This document shows positions 48,037 through 62,758 of a stretch of DNA of 64,000 bases, one piece after another. Origin of the DNA: Petrolisthes cinctipes. Its lineage: Eukaryota > Arthropoda > Malacostraca > Decapoda > Porcellanidae. The translations under genes were made by a program, and so were the position numbers. Below the pieces are notes generated by a model that worked only from the letters and a program-made list of their open reading frames with translations, did no database searches and had not been told where the DNA came from. The stretch's first letter is position 1; each line of letters opens with the position of its first letter. Where the stretch lies: positions 4,414,501 to 4,478,500 of the forward strand of contig JAWQEG010000003.1 in the NCBI GenBank assembly GCA_033782935.1. Reading direction: 5' to 3'.

Positions 48037-49020
48037 GATTTTTAGCATGTTTTTAGCCTATATTTTGAAAATATTCTAGCACTGTGTAGGCATGTACAGA
48101 TTGCTTCTGGGACCCCAGAATATTGAATTTTCGGGTGTTTTGAGCCTGAATTTGAGATATAAACGGGTACAGAAGATACATGCACATATTGACTTTGGGC
48201 ATCTAAAATATCGATTTTCAGCATGTTTTGGGCCTGTATTTTGAAAACACTGAGTAGGCATGTACAGATTGCTTCTGGGACCCCAAAATATTGAATTTTA
48301 GGGTGTTTTGAGCCTGAATTTGAGATATAAACGGGTACTGAAGATGCATGCACATATCGACTTTTGTGCACCTAACAGATCGATTTTCAGTATGTTTTGA
48401 GCCAGTATTTTGAAAATACTCTAACACGGAGTAGGCATGTACAGATCGCTTCTGGGACCCCTAAATATCGAATTTTCGGGTGTTTTGGGACTGAATTTGA
48501 GATATCGACTTTTTGGCACCTAAAAGATCGATTTTTAGCATGTTTTTAGCCTATATTTTGAAAATATTCTAGCACTGAGTAGGCATGTACAGATTGCTTC
48601 TGGGACCCCAAAATATTGAATTTTCGGGTGTTTTGAGCCTGAATTTGAGATTTAAACGGGTACAGAAGATACATGCACATATTGACTTTGGGCACCAAAA
48701 ATATCGATTTTCAGCATGTTTTGGGCCTGAATTTTGAAAATACTCTAACACGGAGTAGGCATGTACAGATCGCTTCTGGGACCCCAAAATATCGAATTTT
48801 CGGGTGTTTAGGGCCGGAATTTGTGATATAAACGGGTACAGAAGATGCATGCACATATCGACTTTTGGGCACCTAAAAGATCGATTTTCAGTATGTTTTT
48901 GGCCTGTATTTTGAAAATACTCTAACATGGAGTAAGCATGTACAGATACCTTCTGGGACCTCTAAATATCGAATTTTGGGGTGTTTTGGGACTGAATTTG
49001 AGATATCGATTTTTTGGCAC
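48037..49020 (+). repeat. 984-bp unit, copy 2 (partial match)
   Basis: The first 493 bp repeats the 47053 unit with the 8-bp deletion. It differs by cctaacagatc near 48374 and gagccagtatt near 48400. The second half instead follows a B/F/A trimer that resembles 46552 (gagatttaaacgg), so the copy is mosaic. Confidence 0.65.
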
Positions 49021-52000
49021 CTAAAATGTCGATTTTTAGCATGTTTTTAGCCTATATTTTGAAAATATTCTAGCACTGTGTAGGCATGTACAGATTGCTT
49101 CTGGGACCCCAAAATATTGAATTTTCGGGTGTTTTGAGCCTGAATTTGAGATATAAACGGGTACTGAAGATACATGCACATATTGACTTAGGGCATCTAA
49201 AATATCGATTTTCAGCATGTTTTGGGCCAGTATTTTGAAAATACTCTAACACTGAATAGGCATGTACAGATTGCTTCTGGGACCCCAAAATATTGAATTT
49301 TCGGGTGTTCTGAGCCTGAATTTGAGATATAAACGGGTACTGAAGATGCATGCACATATCGACTTTTGTGCACCTAAAAGATCGATTTTCAGTATGTTTT
49401 GAGCATGTATTTTGAAAATACTCTAACACGGAGTAGGCATGTACAGATCGCTTCTGGGACCCCTAAATATCGAATTTTCGGGTGTTTTGGGACTGAATTT
49501 GAGATATCGACTTTTTGGCACCTAAAAGATCGATTTTTAGCATGTTTTTAGCCTATATTTTGAAAATATTCTAGCACTGTACAGATTGCTTCTGGGACCC
49601 CAAAATATTGAATTTTCGGGTGTTTTGAGCCTGAATTTGAGATATAAACGGGTACAGAAGATACATGCACATATTGACTTTGGGCACCAAAAATATCGAT
49701 TTTCAGCATGTTTTGGGCCTGAATTTTGAAAATACTCTAACACGGAGTAGGCATGTACAGATCGCTTCTGGGACCCCAAAATATCGAATTTTCGGGTATT
49801 TAGGGCCAGAATTTGATATATAAACGGGTACAGAAGATGCATGCACATATCGACTTTTGGGCACCCAAAAGATCGATTTTCAGTATGTTTTTGGCCTGTA
49901 TTTTGAAAATACTCTAACACTGAGTAGGCATGTACAGATTGCTTCTGGGACCCCAAAATATTGAATTTTCGGGTGTTTTGAGCCTGAATTTGAGATATAA
50001 ACGGGTACTGAAGATGCATGCACATATTGACTTTTGTGCACCTAAAAGATCGATTTTTAGTATGTTTTGAGCATGTATTTTGAAAATACTCTAACACGGA
50101 GTAGGCATGTACAGATCGCTTCTGGGACCCCTAAATATCGAATTTTCGGGTGTTTTGGGACTGAATTTGAGATATCGACTTTTTGGCACCTAAAAGATCG
50201 ATTTTTAGCATGTTTTTAGCCTATATTTTGAAAATATTCTAGCACTGTACAGATTGCTTCTGGGACCCCAAAATATTGAATTTTCAGGTGTTTTGGGCCT
50301 GAATTTGAGATATAAACGGGTACAGAAGATACATGCACATATTGACTTTGGGCACACAAAATATCGATTTTCAGCATGTTTTGGGCCTGAATTTTGAAAA
50401 TACTCTAACACGGAGTAGGCATGTACAGATCGCTTCTGGGACCCCAAAATATCGAATTTTCGGGTGTTTAGGGCCAGAATTTGAGATATAAACGGGTACA
50501 GAAGATGCATGCACATATCGACTTTTGGGCACCTAAAATTTCGATTTTCAGTATGTTTTTGGCCTGTATTTTGAAAATACTCTAACACGGAGTAGGCATG
50601 TACAGATACCTTCTGGGACCTCTAAATATCGAATTTTCGGGTGTTTTGGGACTGAATTTGAGATATCGATTTTTTGGCACCTAAAATGTCGATTTTTAGC
50701 ATGTTTTTAGCCTATATTTTGAAAATATTATAGCACTGTGTAGGCATGTACAGATTGCTTCTGGGACCCCAAAATATTGAATTTTCGGGTGTTTTGAGCC
50801 TGAATTTGAGATATAAACGGGTACAGAAGATACATGCACATATTGACTTTGGGCACCAAAAATATCGATTTTCAGCATGTTTTGGGCCTGAATTTTGAAA
50901 ATACTCTAACACGGAGTAGGCATGTACAGAACGCTTCTGGGACCCCAAAATATCGAATTTTCGGGTGTTTAGGGCCAGAATTTGAGATAAAAACGGGTAC
51001 AGAAGATGCATGCACATATCGACTTTTGGGCACCTAAAAGATCGATTTACAGTATGTTTTTGGCCTGTATTTTGAAAATACTCTAACACGGAGTAGGCAT
51101 GTACAGATACCTTCTGGGACCTCTAAATATCGAATTTTCGGGTGTTTTGGGACTGAATTTGAGATATCGATTTATTGGCACCTAAAATGTCGATTTTTAG
51201 CATGTTTTTAGCCTATATTTTGAAAATATTCTAGCACTGTGTAGGCATGTACAGATTGCTTCTGGGACCCCAAAATATTGAATTTTCGGGTGTTTTGAGC
51301 CTGAATTTGAGATATAAACGGGTACAGAAGATACATGCACATATTGACTTTGGGCATCTAAAATATCGATTTTCAGCATATTTTGGGCCTGTATTTTGAA
51401 AATACTCTAACACTGAGTAGGCATGTACAGATTGCTTCTGGGACCCCAAAATATTGAATTTTCGGGTGTTTTGAGCCTGAATTTGAGATATAAACGGGTA
51501 CTGAAGATGCATGCACTTATCGACTTTTGTGCACCTAAAAGATCGATTTTCAGTATGTTTTGAGCATGTATTTTAAAAATACTCTAACACGGAGTAGGCA
51601 TGTACAGATCGCTTCTGGGACCCCTAAATATCGAATTTTCGGGTGTTTTGGGACTGTATTTGAGATATCGACTTTTTGGCACCTAAAAGATCGATTTTTA
51701 GCATGTTTTTAGCCTATATTTTGAAAATATTCTAGCACTGTACAGATTGCTTCTGGGACCCCAAAATATTGAATTTTCGGGTGTTTTGAGCCTGAATTTG
51801 AGATATAAACGGGTACAGAAGATACATGCACATATTGACTTTGGGCATCTAAAATATCGATTTTCAGCATGTTTTGGGCCTGTATTTTGAAAATACTCTA
51901 ACACTGAGTAGGCATGTACAGATTGCTTCTGGGACCCCAAAATATTGAATTTTCGGGTGTTTTGAGCCTGAATTTGAGATATAAACGGGTACTGAAGATG

Positions 52001-55000
52001 CATGCACTTATCGACTTTTGTGCACCTAAAAGATCGATTTTCAGTATGTTTTGAGCATGTATTTTGAAAATACTCTAACACGGAGTAGGCATGTACAGAT
52101 CGCTTCTGGGACCCCTAAATATCGAATTTTCGGGTGTTTTGGGACTGAATTTGAGATATCGACTTTTTGGCACCTAATAGATCGATTTTTAGCATGTTTT
52201 TAGCCTATATTTTGAAAATATTCTAGCACTGTGTAGGCATGTACAGATTGCTTCTGGGACCCCAAAATATTGAATTTTCGGGTGTTTTGAGGCTGAATTT
52301 GAGATTTAAACGGGTACAGAAGATACATGCACATATTGACTTTGGGCACCAAAAATATCGATTTTCAGCATGTTTTGGGCCTGAATTTTGAAAATACTCT
52401 AACACGGAGTAGGCATGTACAGATCGCTTCTGGGACCCCAAAATATCGAATTTTTGGGTGTTTAGGGCCAGAATTTGAGATATAAACGGGTACAGAAGAT
52501 GCATGCACATATCGACTTTTGGGCACCTAAAAGATCGATTTTCAGTATGTTTTTGGCCTGTATTTTGAAAATAATCTAACACGGAGTAGGCATGTACAGA
52601 TACCTTCTGGGACCTCTAAATATCGAATTTTCGGGTGTTTTGGGACTGAATTTGATATATCGATTTTTTGGCACCTAAAATGTCGGTTTTTAGCATGTTT
52701 TTAGCCTATATTTTGAAAATATTCTAGCACTGTGTAGGCATGTACAGATTGCTTCTGGGACCCCAGAATATTGAATTTTCGGGTGTTTTGAGCCTGAATT
52801 TGAGATATAAACGGGTACAGAAGATACATGCACATATTGACTTTGGGCATCTAAAATATCGATTTTCAGCATGTTTTGGGCCTGTATTTTGAAAACACTG
52901 AGTAGGCATGTACAGATTGCTTCTGGGACCCCAAAATATTGAATTTTAGGGTGTTTTGAGCCTGAATTTGAGATATAAACGGGTACTGAAGATGCATGCA
53001 CATATCGACTTTTGTGCACCTAAAAGATCGATTTTCAGTATGTTTTGAGCATGTATTTTGAAAATACTCTAACACGGAGTAGGCATGTACAGATCGCTTC
53101 TGGGACCCCTAAATATCGAATTTTCGGGTGTTTTGGGACTGAATTTGAGATATCGACTTTTTGGCACCTAAAAGATCGATTTTTAGCATGTTTTTAGCCT
53201 ATATTTTGAAAATATTCTAGCACTGTACAGATTGCTTCTGGGACCCCAAAATATTGAATTTTCGGGTGTTTTGAGCCTGAATTTGAGATATAAACGGGTA
53301 CAGAAGATACATGCACATATTGACTTTGGGCACCAAAAATATCGATTTTCAGCATGTTTTGGGCCTGAATTTTGAAAATACTCTAACACGGAGTAGGCAT
53401 GTACAGATCGCTTCTGGGACCCCAAAATATCGAATTTTCGGGTATTTAGGGCCAGAATTTGATATATAAACGGGTACAGAAGATGCATGCACATATCGAC
53501 TTTTGGGCACCCAAAAGATCGATTTTCAGTATGTTTTTGGCCTGTATTTTGAAAATACTGTAACACTGAGTAGGCATGTACAGATTGCTTCTGGGACCCC
53601 AAAATATTGAATTTTCGGGTGTTTTGAGCCTGAATTTGAGATATAAACGGGTACTGAAGATGCATGCACATATTGACTTTTGTGCACCTAAAAGATCGAT
53701 TTTTAGTATGTTTTGAGCATGTATTTTGAAAATACTCTAACACGGAGTAGGCATGTACAGATCGCTTCTGGGACCCCTAAATATCGAATTTTCGGGTGTT
53801 TTGGGACTGAATTTGAGATATCGACTTTTTGGCACCTAAAAGATCGATTTTTAGCATGTTTTTAGCCTATATTTTGAAAATATTCTAGCACTGTACAGAT
53901 TGCTTCTGGGACCCCAAAATATTGAATTTTCAGGTGTTTTGGGCCTGAATTTGAGATATAAACGGGTACAGAAGATACATGCACATATTGACTTTGGGCA
54001 CACAAAATATCGATTTTCAGCATGTTTTGGGCCTGAATTTTGAAAATACTCTAACACGGAGTAGGCATGTACAGATCGCTTCTGGGACCCCAAAATATCG
54101 AATTTTCGGGTGTTTAGGGCCAGAATTTGAGATATAAACGGGTACAGAAGATGCATGCACATATCGACTTTTGGGCACCTAAAAGATCGATTTTCAGTAT
54201 GTTTTTGGCCTGTATTTTGAAAATACTCTAACACGGAGTAGGCATGTACAGATACCTTCTGGGACCTCTAAATATCGAATTTTCGGGTGTTTTGGGACTG
54301 AATTTGAGATATCGATTTTTTGGCACCTAAAATGTCGATTTTCAGCATGTTTTTAGCCTATATTTTGAAAATATTCTAGCACTGTGTAGGCATGTACAGA
54401 TTGCTTCTGGGACCCCAAAATATTGAATTTTTGGGTGTTTTGAGCCTGAATTTGAGATATAAACGGGTACAGAAGATACATGCACATATTGACTTTGGGC
54501 ACCAAAAATATCGATTTTCAGCATGTTTTTAGGCCTGAATTTTGAAAATACTCTAACACGGAGTAGGCATGTACAGAACGCTTCTGGGACCCCAAAATAT
54601 CGAATTTTCGGGTGTTTAGGGCCAGAATTTGAGATATAAACGGGTACAGAAGATGCATGCACATATCGACTTTTGGGCACCTAAAAGATCGATTTTCAGT
54701 ATGTTTTTGGCCTGTATTTTGAAAATACTCTAACACGGAGTAGGCATGTACAGATACCTTCTGGGACCTCTAAATATCGAATTTTCGGGTGTTTTGGGAC
54801 TGAATTTGAGATATCGATTTTTTGGCACCTAAAATGTCGATTTTTAGCATGTTTTTAGCCTATATTTTGAAAATATTATAGCACTGTGTAGGCATGTACA
54901 GATTGCTTCTGGGACCCCAAAATATTGAATTTTCGGGTGTTTTGAGCCTGAATTTGAGATATAAACGGGTACAGAAGATACATGCACATATTGACTTTGG

Positions 55001-55840
55001 GCACCAAAAATATCGATTTTCAGCATGTTTTGGGCCTGAATTTTGAAAATACTCTAACACGGAGTAGGCATGTACAGATCGCTTCTGGGACCCCAAAATA
55101 TCGAATTTTCGGGTATTTAGGGCCAGAATTTGATATATAAACGGGTACAGAAGATGCATGCACATATCGACTTTTGGGCACCTAAAAGATCGATTTTCAG
55201 TATGTTTTTGGCCTGTATTTTGAAAATACTCTAACACGGAGTAGGCATGTACAGATACCTTCTGGGACCTCTAAATATCGAATTTTCGGGGGTTTTGGGA
55301 CTGAATTTGAGATATCGATTTTTTGGCACCTAAAATGTCGATTTTTAGCATGTTTTTAGCCTATATTTTGAAAATATTCTAGCACTGTGTAGGCATGTAC
55401 AGATTGCTTCTGGGACCCCAAAATATTGAATTTTCGGGTGTTTTGAGCCTGAATTTGAGATATAAACGGGTACAGAAGATACATGCACATATTGACTTTG
55501 GGCATCTAAAATATCGATTTTCAGCATGTTTTGGGCCTGTATTTTGAAAATACTCTAACACTGAGTAGGCATGTACAGATTGCTTCTGGGACCCCAAAAT
55601 ATTGAATTTTCGGGTGTTTTGAGCCTGAATTTGAGATATAAACGGGTACTGAAGATGCATGCACTTATCGACTTTTGTGCACCTAAAAGATCGATTTTCA
55701 GTATGTTTTGAGCATGTATTTTGAAAATACTCTAACACGGAGTAGGCATGTACAGATCGCTTCTGGGACCCCTAAATATCGAATTTTCGGGTGTTTTGGG
55801 ACTGAATTTGAGATATCGACTTTTTGGCACCTAATAGATC

Positions 55841-57157
55841 GATTTTTAGCATGTTTTTAGCCTATATTTTGAAAATATTCTAGCACTGTGTAGGCATGTA
55901 CAGATTGCTTCTGGGACCCCAAAATATTGAATTTTCGGGTGTTTTGAGGCTGAATTTGAGATTTAAACGGGTACAGAAGATACATGCACATATTGACTTT
56001 GGGCACCAAAAATATCGATTTTCAGCATGTTTTGGGCCTGAATTTTGAAAATACTCTAACACGGAGTAGGCATGTACAGATCGCTTCTGGGACCCCAAAA
56101 TATCGAATTTTCGGGTGTTTTGAGCCTGAATTTGAGATATAAACGGGTACTGAAGATGCATGCACATATCGACTTTTGTGCACCTAAAAGATCGATTTTC
56201 AGTATGTTTTGAGCATGTATTTTGAAAATACTCTAGCACGGAGTAGGCATGTACAGTTCGCTTCTGGGACCCCTAAATATCGAATTTTCGGGTGTTTTGG
56301 GACTGAATTTGAGATATTGACTTTTTGGCACCTAAAAGATCGATTTTTAGCATGTTTTTAGCCTATATTTTGAAAATATTCTAGCACTGTACAGATTGCT
56401 TCTGGGACCCCAAAATATTGAATTTTCGGGTGTTTTGAGCCTGAATTTGAGATATAAACGGGTACAGAAGATACATGCACATATTGACTTTGGGCACCAA
56501 AAATATCGATTTTCAGCATGTCTTGTGCCTGAATTTTGAAAATACTCTAACACGGAGTAGGCATGTACAGATCGCTTCTGGGACCCCAAAATATCGAATT
56601 TTCGGGTGTTTAGGGCCAGAATTTGAGATATAAACGGGTACAGAAGATGCATGCACATATCGACTTTTGGGCACCTAAAAGATCGATTTTCAGTATGTTT
56701 TTGGCCTGTATTTTGAAAATACTCTAACACGGAGTAGGCATGTACAGATACCTTCTGGGACCTCTAAATATCGAATTTTCGGGTGTTTTGGGACTGAATT
56801 TGAGATATCGATTTTTTGGCACCTAAAATGTCGATATTTAGCATGTTTTTAGCCTATATTTTGAAAATATTCTAGCACTGTGTAGGCATGTACAGATTGC
56901 TTCTGGGACCCCAAAATATTGAATTTTCGGGTGTTTTGAGCCTGAATTTGAGATATAAACGGGTACAGAAGATACATGCACATATTGACTTTTGTGCACC
57001 TAAAAGATCGATTTTCAGTATGTTTTGAGCATGTATTTTGAAAATACTCTAACACGGAGTAGGCATGTACAGATCGCTTCTGGGACCCCTAAATATCGAA
57101 TTTTCGGGTGTTTTGGGACTGAATTTGAGATATCGACTTTTTGGCACCTAATAGATC
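55841..57157 (+). repeat. 1317-bp eight-monomer unit, copy 1
   Basis: It comprises a 501-bp trimer (B with gaggctgaatttgagatttaa, F/C chimera, D with actctagcacgg and cagttcgctt), a 491-bp trimer (E, F with catgtcttgtgcc, A) and a 325-bp dimer (B with gtcgatatttag, D). The three lengths sum to 1317. Confidence 0.85.
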
Positions 57158-58474
57158 GATTTTTAGCATGTTTTTAGCCTATATTTTGAAAATATTCTAG
57201 CACTGTGTAGGCATGTACAGATTGCTTCTGGGACCCCAAAATATTGAATTTTCGGGTGTTTTGAGGCTGAATTTGAGATTTAAACGGGTACAGAAGATAC
57301 ATGCACATATTGACTTTGGGCACCAAAAATATCGATTTTCAGCATGTTTTGGGCCTGAATTTTGAAAATACTCTAACACGGAGTAGGCATGTACAGATCG
57401 CTTCTGGGACCCCAAAATATCGAATTTTCGGGTGTTTTGAGCCTGAATTTGAGATATAAACGGGTACTGAAGATGCATGCACATATCGACTTTTGTGCAC
57501 CTAAAAGATCGATTTTCAGTATGTTTTGAGCATGTATTTTGAAAATACTCTAGCACGGAGTAGGCATGTACAGTTCGCTTCTGGGACCCCTAAATATCGA
57601 ATTTTCGGGTGTTTTGGGACTGAATTTGAGATATTGACTTTTTGGCACCTAAAAGATCGATTTTTAGCATGTTTTTAGCCTATATTTTGAAAATATTCTA
57701 GCACTGTACAGATTGCTTCTGGGACCCCAAAATATTGAATTTTCGGGTGTTTTGAGCCTGAATTTGAGATATAAACGGGTACAGAAGATACATGCACATA
57801 TTGACTTTGGGCACCAAAAATATCGATTTTCAGCATGTCTTGTGCCTGAATTTTGAAAATACTCTAACACGGAGTAGGCATGTACAGATCGCTTCTGGGA
57901 CCCCAAAATATCGAATTTTCGGGTGTTTAGTGCCAGAATTTGAGATATAAACGGGTACAGAAGATGCATGCACATATCGACTTTTGGGCACCTAAAAGAT
58001 CGATTTTCAGTATGTTTTTGGCCTGTATTTTGAAAATACTCTAACACGGAGTAGGCATGTACAGATACCTTCTGGGACCTCTAAATATCGAATTTTCGGG
58101 TGTTTTGGGACTGAATTTGAGATATCGATTTTTTGGCACCTAAAATGTCGATATTTAGCATGTTTTTAGCCTATATTTTGAAAATATTCTAGCACTGTGT
58201 AGGCATGTACAGATTGCTTCTGGGACCCCAAAATATTGAATTTTCGGGTGTTTTGAGCCTGAATTTGAGATATAAACGGGTACAGAAGATACATGCACAT
58301 ATTGACTTTTGTGCACCTAAAAGATCGATTTTCAGTATGTTTTGAGCATGTATTTTGAAAATACTCTAACACGGAGTAGGCATGTACAGATCGCTTCTGG
58401 GACCCCTAAATATCGAATTTTCGGGTGTTTTGGGACTGAATTTGAGATATCGACTTTTTGGCACCTAAAAGATC
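57158..58474 (+). repeat. 1317-bp eight-monomer unit, copy 2
   Basis: It repeats the preceding 1317 bp with the same rare tags. The only clear difference I noted is gtttagtgccag near 57929 against gtttagggccag in copy 1. Confidence 0.85.
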
Positions 58475-61441
58475 GATTTTTAGCATGTTTTTAGCCTATA
58501 TTTTGAAAATATTCTAGCACTGTACAGATTGCTTCTGGGACCCCAAAATATTGAATTTTCGGGTGTTTTGAGCCTGAATTTGAGATATAAACGGGTACAA
58601 AAGATACATGCACATATTGACTTTGGGCATCTAAAATATCGATTTTCAGCATGTTTTGGGCCTGAATTTTGAAAATACTCTAACACGGAGTAGGCATGTA
58701 CAGATCGCTTCTGGGACCCCAAAATATCGAATTTTCGGGTGTTTAGGGCCAGAATTTGAGATATAAAAGGGTACAGAAGATGCATGCACATATCGACTTT
58801 TGGGCACCTAAAAGATCGATTTTCAGTATGTTTTTGGCCTGTATTTTGAAAATACTCTAACACGGAGTAGGCATGTACAGATACCTTCTGGGACCTCTAA
58901 ATATCGAATTTTCGGGTGTTTTGGGACTGAATTTGGGATATCGATTTTTTGGCACCTAAAATATCGATTTTCAGCATGTTTTTAGCCTATATGTCGAAAA
59001 TATTCTAGCACTGTGTAGGCATGTACAGATTGCTTCTGGGACCCCAAAATATTGAATTTTCGGGTGTTTTGAGCCTGAATTTGAGATATAAACGGGTACA
59101 GAAGATATTGACTTTGGGCATCTAAAATATCGATTTTCAGCATGTTTTGGGCCTGTATTTTGAAAATACTCTAACACTGAGTAGGCATGTACAGATTGCT
59201 TCTGGGACCCCAAAATATTGAATTTTCGGGTGTTTTGAGCCTGAAATTGAGATATAAACGGGTACTGAAGATACATGCACATATTGACTTTGGGCATCTA
59301 AAATATCGATTTTCAGCATGTTTTGGGCCAGTATTTTGAAAATACTCTAACACTGAATAGGCATGTACAGATTGCTTCTGGGACCACAAAATATTGAATT
59401 TTCGGGTGTTTTGAGCCTGAATTTGAGATATAAACGGGTACTGAAGATGCATGCACATATCGACTTTTGTGCACCTAAAAGATCGATTTTCAGTATGTTT
59501 TGAGCATGTATTTTGAAAATACTCTAACACGGAGTAGGCATGTACAGATCGCTTCTGGGACCTCTAAATATCGAATTTTCGGGTGTTTTGGGACTGAATT
59601 TGAGATATCGATTTTTTGGCACCTAAAATGTCGATTTTTAGCATGTTTTTAGCCTATATTTTGAAAATACTCTAACACTGAGTAGGCATGTACAGATTGC
59701 TTCTGGGACCCCAAAATATTGAATTTTCGGGTGTTTTGAGCCTGAATTTGAGATATAAACGGGTACTGAAGATGCATGCACATATCGACTTTTGTGCACC
59801 TAAAAGATCGATTTTCAGTATGTTTTGAGCATGTATTTTGAAAATACTATAACACGGAGTAGGCATGTACAGATCGCTTCTGGGACCCCTAAATATCGAA
59901 TTTTCGGGTGTTTTGGGACTGAATTTGAGATATCGATTTTTTGGCACCTAAAATGTCGATTTTTAGCATGTTTCTAGCCTATATTTTGAAAATACTCTAA
60001 CACTGAGTAGGCATTTACAGATTGCTTCTGGGACCCCAAAATATTGAATTTTCGGGTGTTTTGAGCCTGAATTTGAGATATAAACGGGTACTGAAGATGC
60101 ATGCACATATCGACTTTTGTGCACCTAACAGATCGATTTTCAGTATGTTTTGAGCATGTATTTTGAAAATACTATAACACGGAGTAGGCATGTACAGATC
60201 GCTTCTGGGACCCCTAAATATCGAATTTTCGGGTGTTTTGGGACTGAATTTGAGATATCGACTTTTTGGCACCTAAAAGATCGATTTTTAGCATGTTTTT
60301 AGCCTATATTTTGAAAATATTCTAGCACTGTACAGATTGCTTCTGGGACCCCAAAATATTGAATTTTCGGGTGTTTTGAGGCTGAATTTGAGATTTAAAC
60401 GGGTACAGAAGATACATGCACATATTGACTTTGGGCACCAAAAATATCGATTTTCAGCATGTTTTGGGCCTGAATTTTGAAAATACTCTAACACGGAGTA
60501 GGCATGTACAGATCGCTTCTGGGACCCCAAAATATCGAATTTTCGGGTGTTTTGAGCCTGAATTTGAGATATAAACGGGTACTGAAGATGCATGCACATA
60601 TCGACTTTTGTGCACCTAAAAGATCGATTTTCAGTATGTTTTGAGCATGTATTTTGAAAATACTCTAGCACGGAGTAGGCATGTACAGTTCGCTTCTGGG
60701 ACCCCTAAATATCGAATTTTCGGGTGTTTTGGGACTGAATTTGAGATATTGACTTTTTGGCACCTAAAAGATCGATTTTTAGCATGTTTTTAGCCTATAT
60801 TTTGAAAATATTCTAGCACTGTACAGATTGCTTCTGGGACCCCAAAATATTGAATTTTCGGGTGTTTTGAGCCTGAATTTGAGATATAAACGGGTACAGA
60901 AGATACATGCACATATTGACTTTGGGCACCAAAAATATCGATTTTCAGCATGTCTTGTGCCTGAATTTTGAAAATACTCTAACACGGAGTAGGCATGTAC
61001 AGATCGCTTCTGGGACCCCAAAATATCGAATTTTCGGGTGTTTAGGGCCAGAATTTGAGATATAAACGGGTACAGAAGATGCATGCACATATCGACTTTT
61101 GGGCACCAAAAATATCGATTTTCAGCATGTTTTGGGCCTGAATTTTGAAAATACTCTAACACGGAGTAGGCATGTACAGATCGCTTCTGGGACCCCAAAA
61201 TATCGAATTTTCGGGTGTTTTGAGCCTGAATTTGAGATATAAACGGGTACTGAAGATGCATGCACATATCGACTTTTGTGCACCTAAAAGATCGATTTTC
61301 AGTATGTTTTGAGCATGTATTTTGAAAATACTCTAACACGGAGTAGGCATGTACAGATACCTTCTGGGACCCCTAAATATCGAATTTTCGGGTGTTTTGG
61401 GACTGAATTTGAGATATCGACTTTTTGGCACCTAATAGATC
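58475..61441 (+). repeat. 2967-bp interval between 1317-bp copies
   Basis: Units are at 58475 (491), 58966 (667, B' tetramer), 59633 (325), 59958 (325), 60283 (491) and 60774 (668). The two 325-bp dimers at 59633 and 59958 are a direct pair of B/C plus D with actataacacgg. The 668-bp unit contains F followed directly by a full-length F/C (61117-61293) and a D/A chimera. With the 1317-bp unit it forms a 4284-bp period that restarts at 61442. Confidence 0.8.
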
Positions 61442-62758
61442 GATTTTTAGCATGTTTTTAGCCTATATTTTGAAAATATTCTAGCACTGTGTAGGCATGT
61501 ACAGATTGCTTCTGGGACCCCAAAATATTGAATTTTCGGGTGTTTTGAGGCTGAATTTGAGATTTAAACGGGTACAGAAGATACATGCACATATTGACTT
61601 TGGGCACCAAAAATATCGATTTTCAGCATGTTTTGGGCCTGAATTTTGAAAATACTCTAACACGGAGTAGGCATGTACAGATCGCTTCTGGGACCCCAAA
61701 ATATCGAATTTTCGGGTGTTTTGAGCCTGAATTTGAGATATAAACGGGTACTGAAGATGCATGCACATATCGACTTTTGTGCACCTAAAAGATCGATTTT
61801 CAGTATGTTTTGAGCATGTATTTTGAAAATACTCTAGCACGGAGTAGGCATGTACAGTTCGCTTCTGGGACCCCTAAATATCGAATTTTCGGGTGTTTTG
61901 GGACTGAATTTGAGATATTGACTTTTTGGCACCTAAAAGATCGATTTTTAGCATGTTTTTAGCCTATATTTTGAAAATATTCTAGCACTGTACAGATTGC
62001 TTTTGGGACCCCAAAATATTGAATTTTCGGGTGTTTTGAGCCTGAATTTGAGATATAAACGGGTACAGAAGATACATGCACATATTGACTTTGGGCACCA
62101 AAAATATCGATTTTCAGCATGTCTTGTGCCTGAATTATGAAAATACTCTAACACGGAGTAGGCATGTACAGATCGCTTCTGGGACCCCAAAATATCGAAT
62201 TTTCGGGTGTTTAGGGCCAGAATTTGAGATATAAACGGGTACAGAAGATGCATGCACATATCGACTTTTGGGCACCTAAAAGATCGATTTTCAGTATGTT
62301 TTTGGCCTGTATTTTGAAAATACTCTAACACGGAGTAGGCATGTACAGATACCTTCTGGGACCTCTAAATATCGAATTTTCGGGTGTTTTGGGACTGAAT
62401 TTGAGATATCGATTTTTTGGCACCTAAAATGTCGATATTTAGCATGTTTTTAGCCTATATTTTGAAAATATTCTAGCACTGTGTAGGCATGTACAGATTG
62501 CTTCTGGGACCCCAAAATATTGAATTTTCGGGTGTTTTGAGCCTGAATTTGAGATATAAACGGGTACAGAAGATACATGCACATATTGACTTTTGTGCAC
62601 CTAAAAGATCGATTTTCAGTATGTTTTGAGCATGTATTTTGAAAATACTCTAACACGGAGTAGGCATGTACAGATCGCTTCTGGGACCCCTAAATATCGA
62701 ATTTTCGGGTGTTTTGGGACTGAATTTGAGATATCGACTTTTTGGCACCTAAAAGATC
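61442..62758 (+). repeat. 1317-bp eight-monomer unit, copy 3
   Basis: It lies 4284 bp downstream of copy 2 with the same internal order and tags (gaggctgaattt, actctagcacgg, cagttcgc, catgtcttgtgcc, gtcgatatttag). Private changes include gcttttggg near 62000 and gaattatgaaaat near 62135, the latter breaking the dyad. Confidence 0.85.

Larger units (their letters stand above)
43556..55840 (+). repeat. Mosaic block with interleaved duplications
   Basis: Unit starts are 43556, 44057, 44558, 45059, 45560, 46051, 46552, 47053, 47546, 48037, 48530, 49031, 49532, 50200, 50691, 51192, 51693, 52184, 52685, 53178, 53846, 54337, 54839 and 55340. Segments recur at different offsets: 44558-45700 at +6133 (agaacgctt, gagataaaaacggg, cgatttattgg, gactgtatttgag), 46552-47440 at +5632, 47053-48030 at +984 and 49532-50600 at +3646. 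No single period explains the block. Confidence 0.75.
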
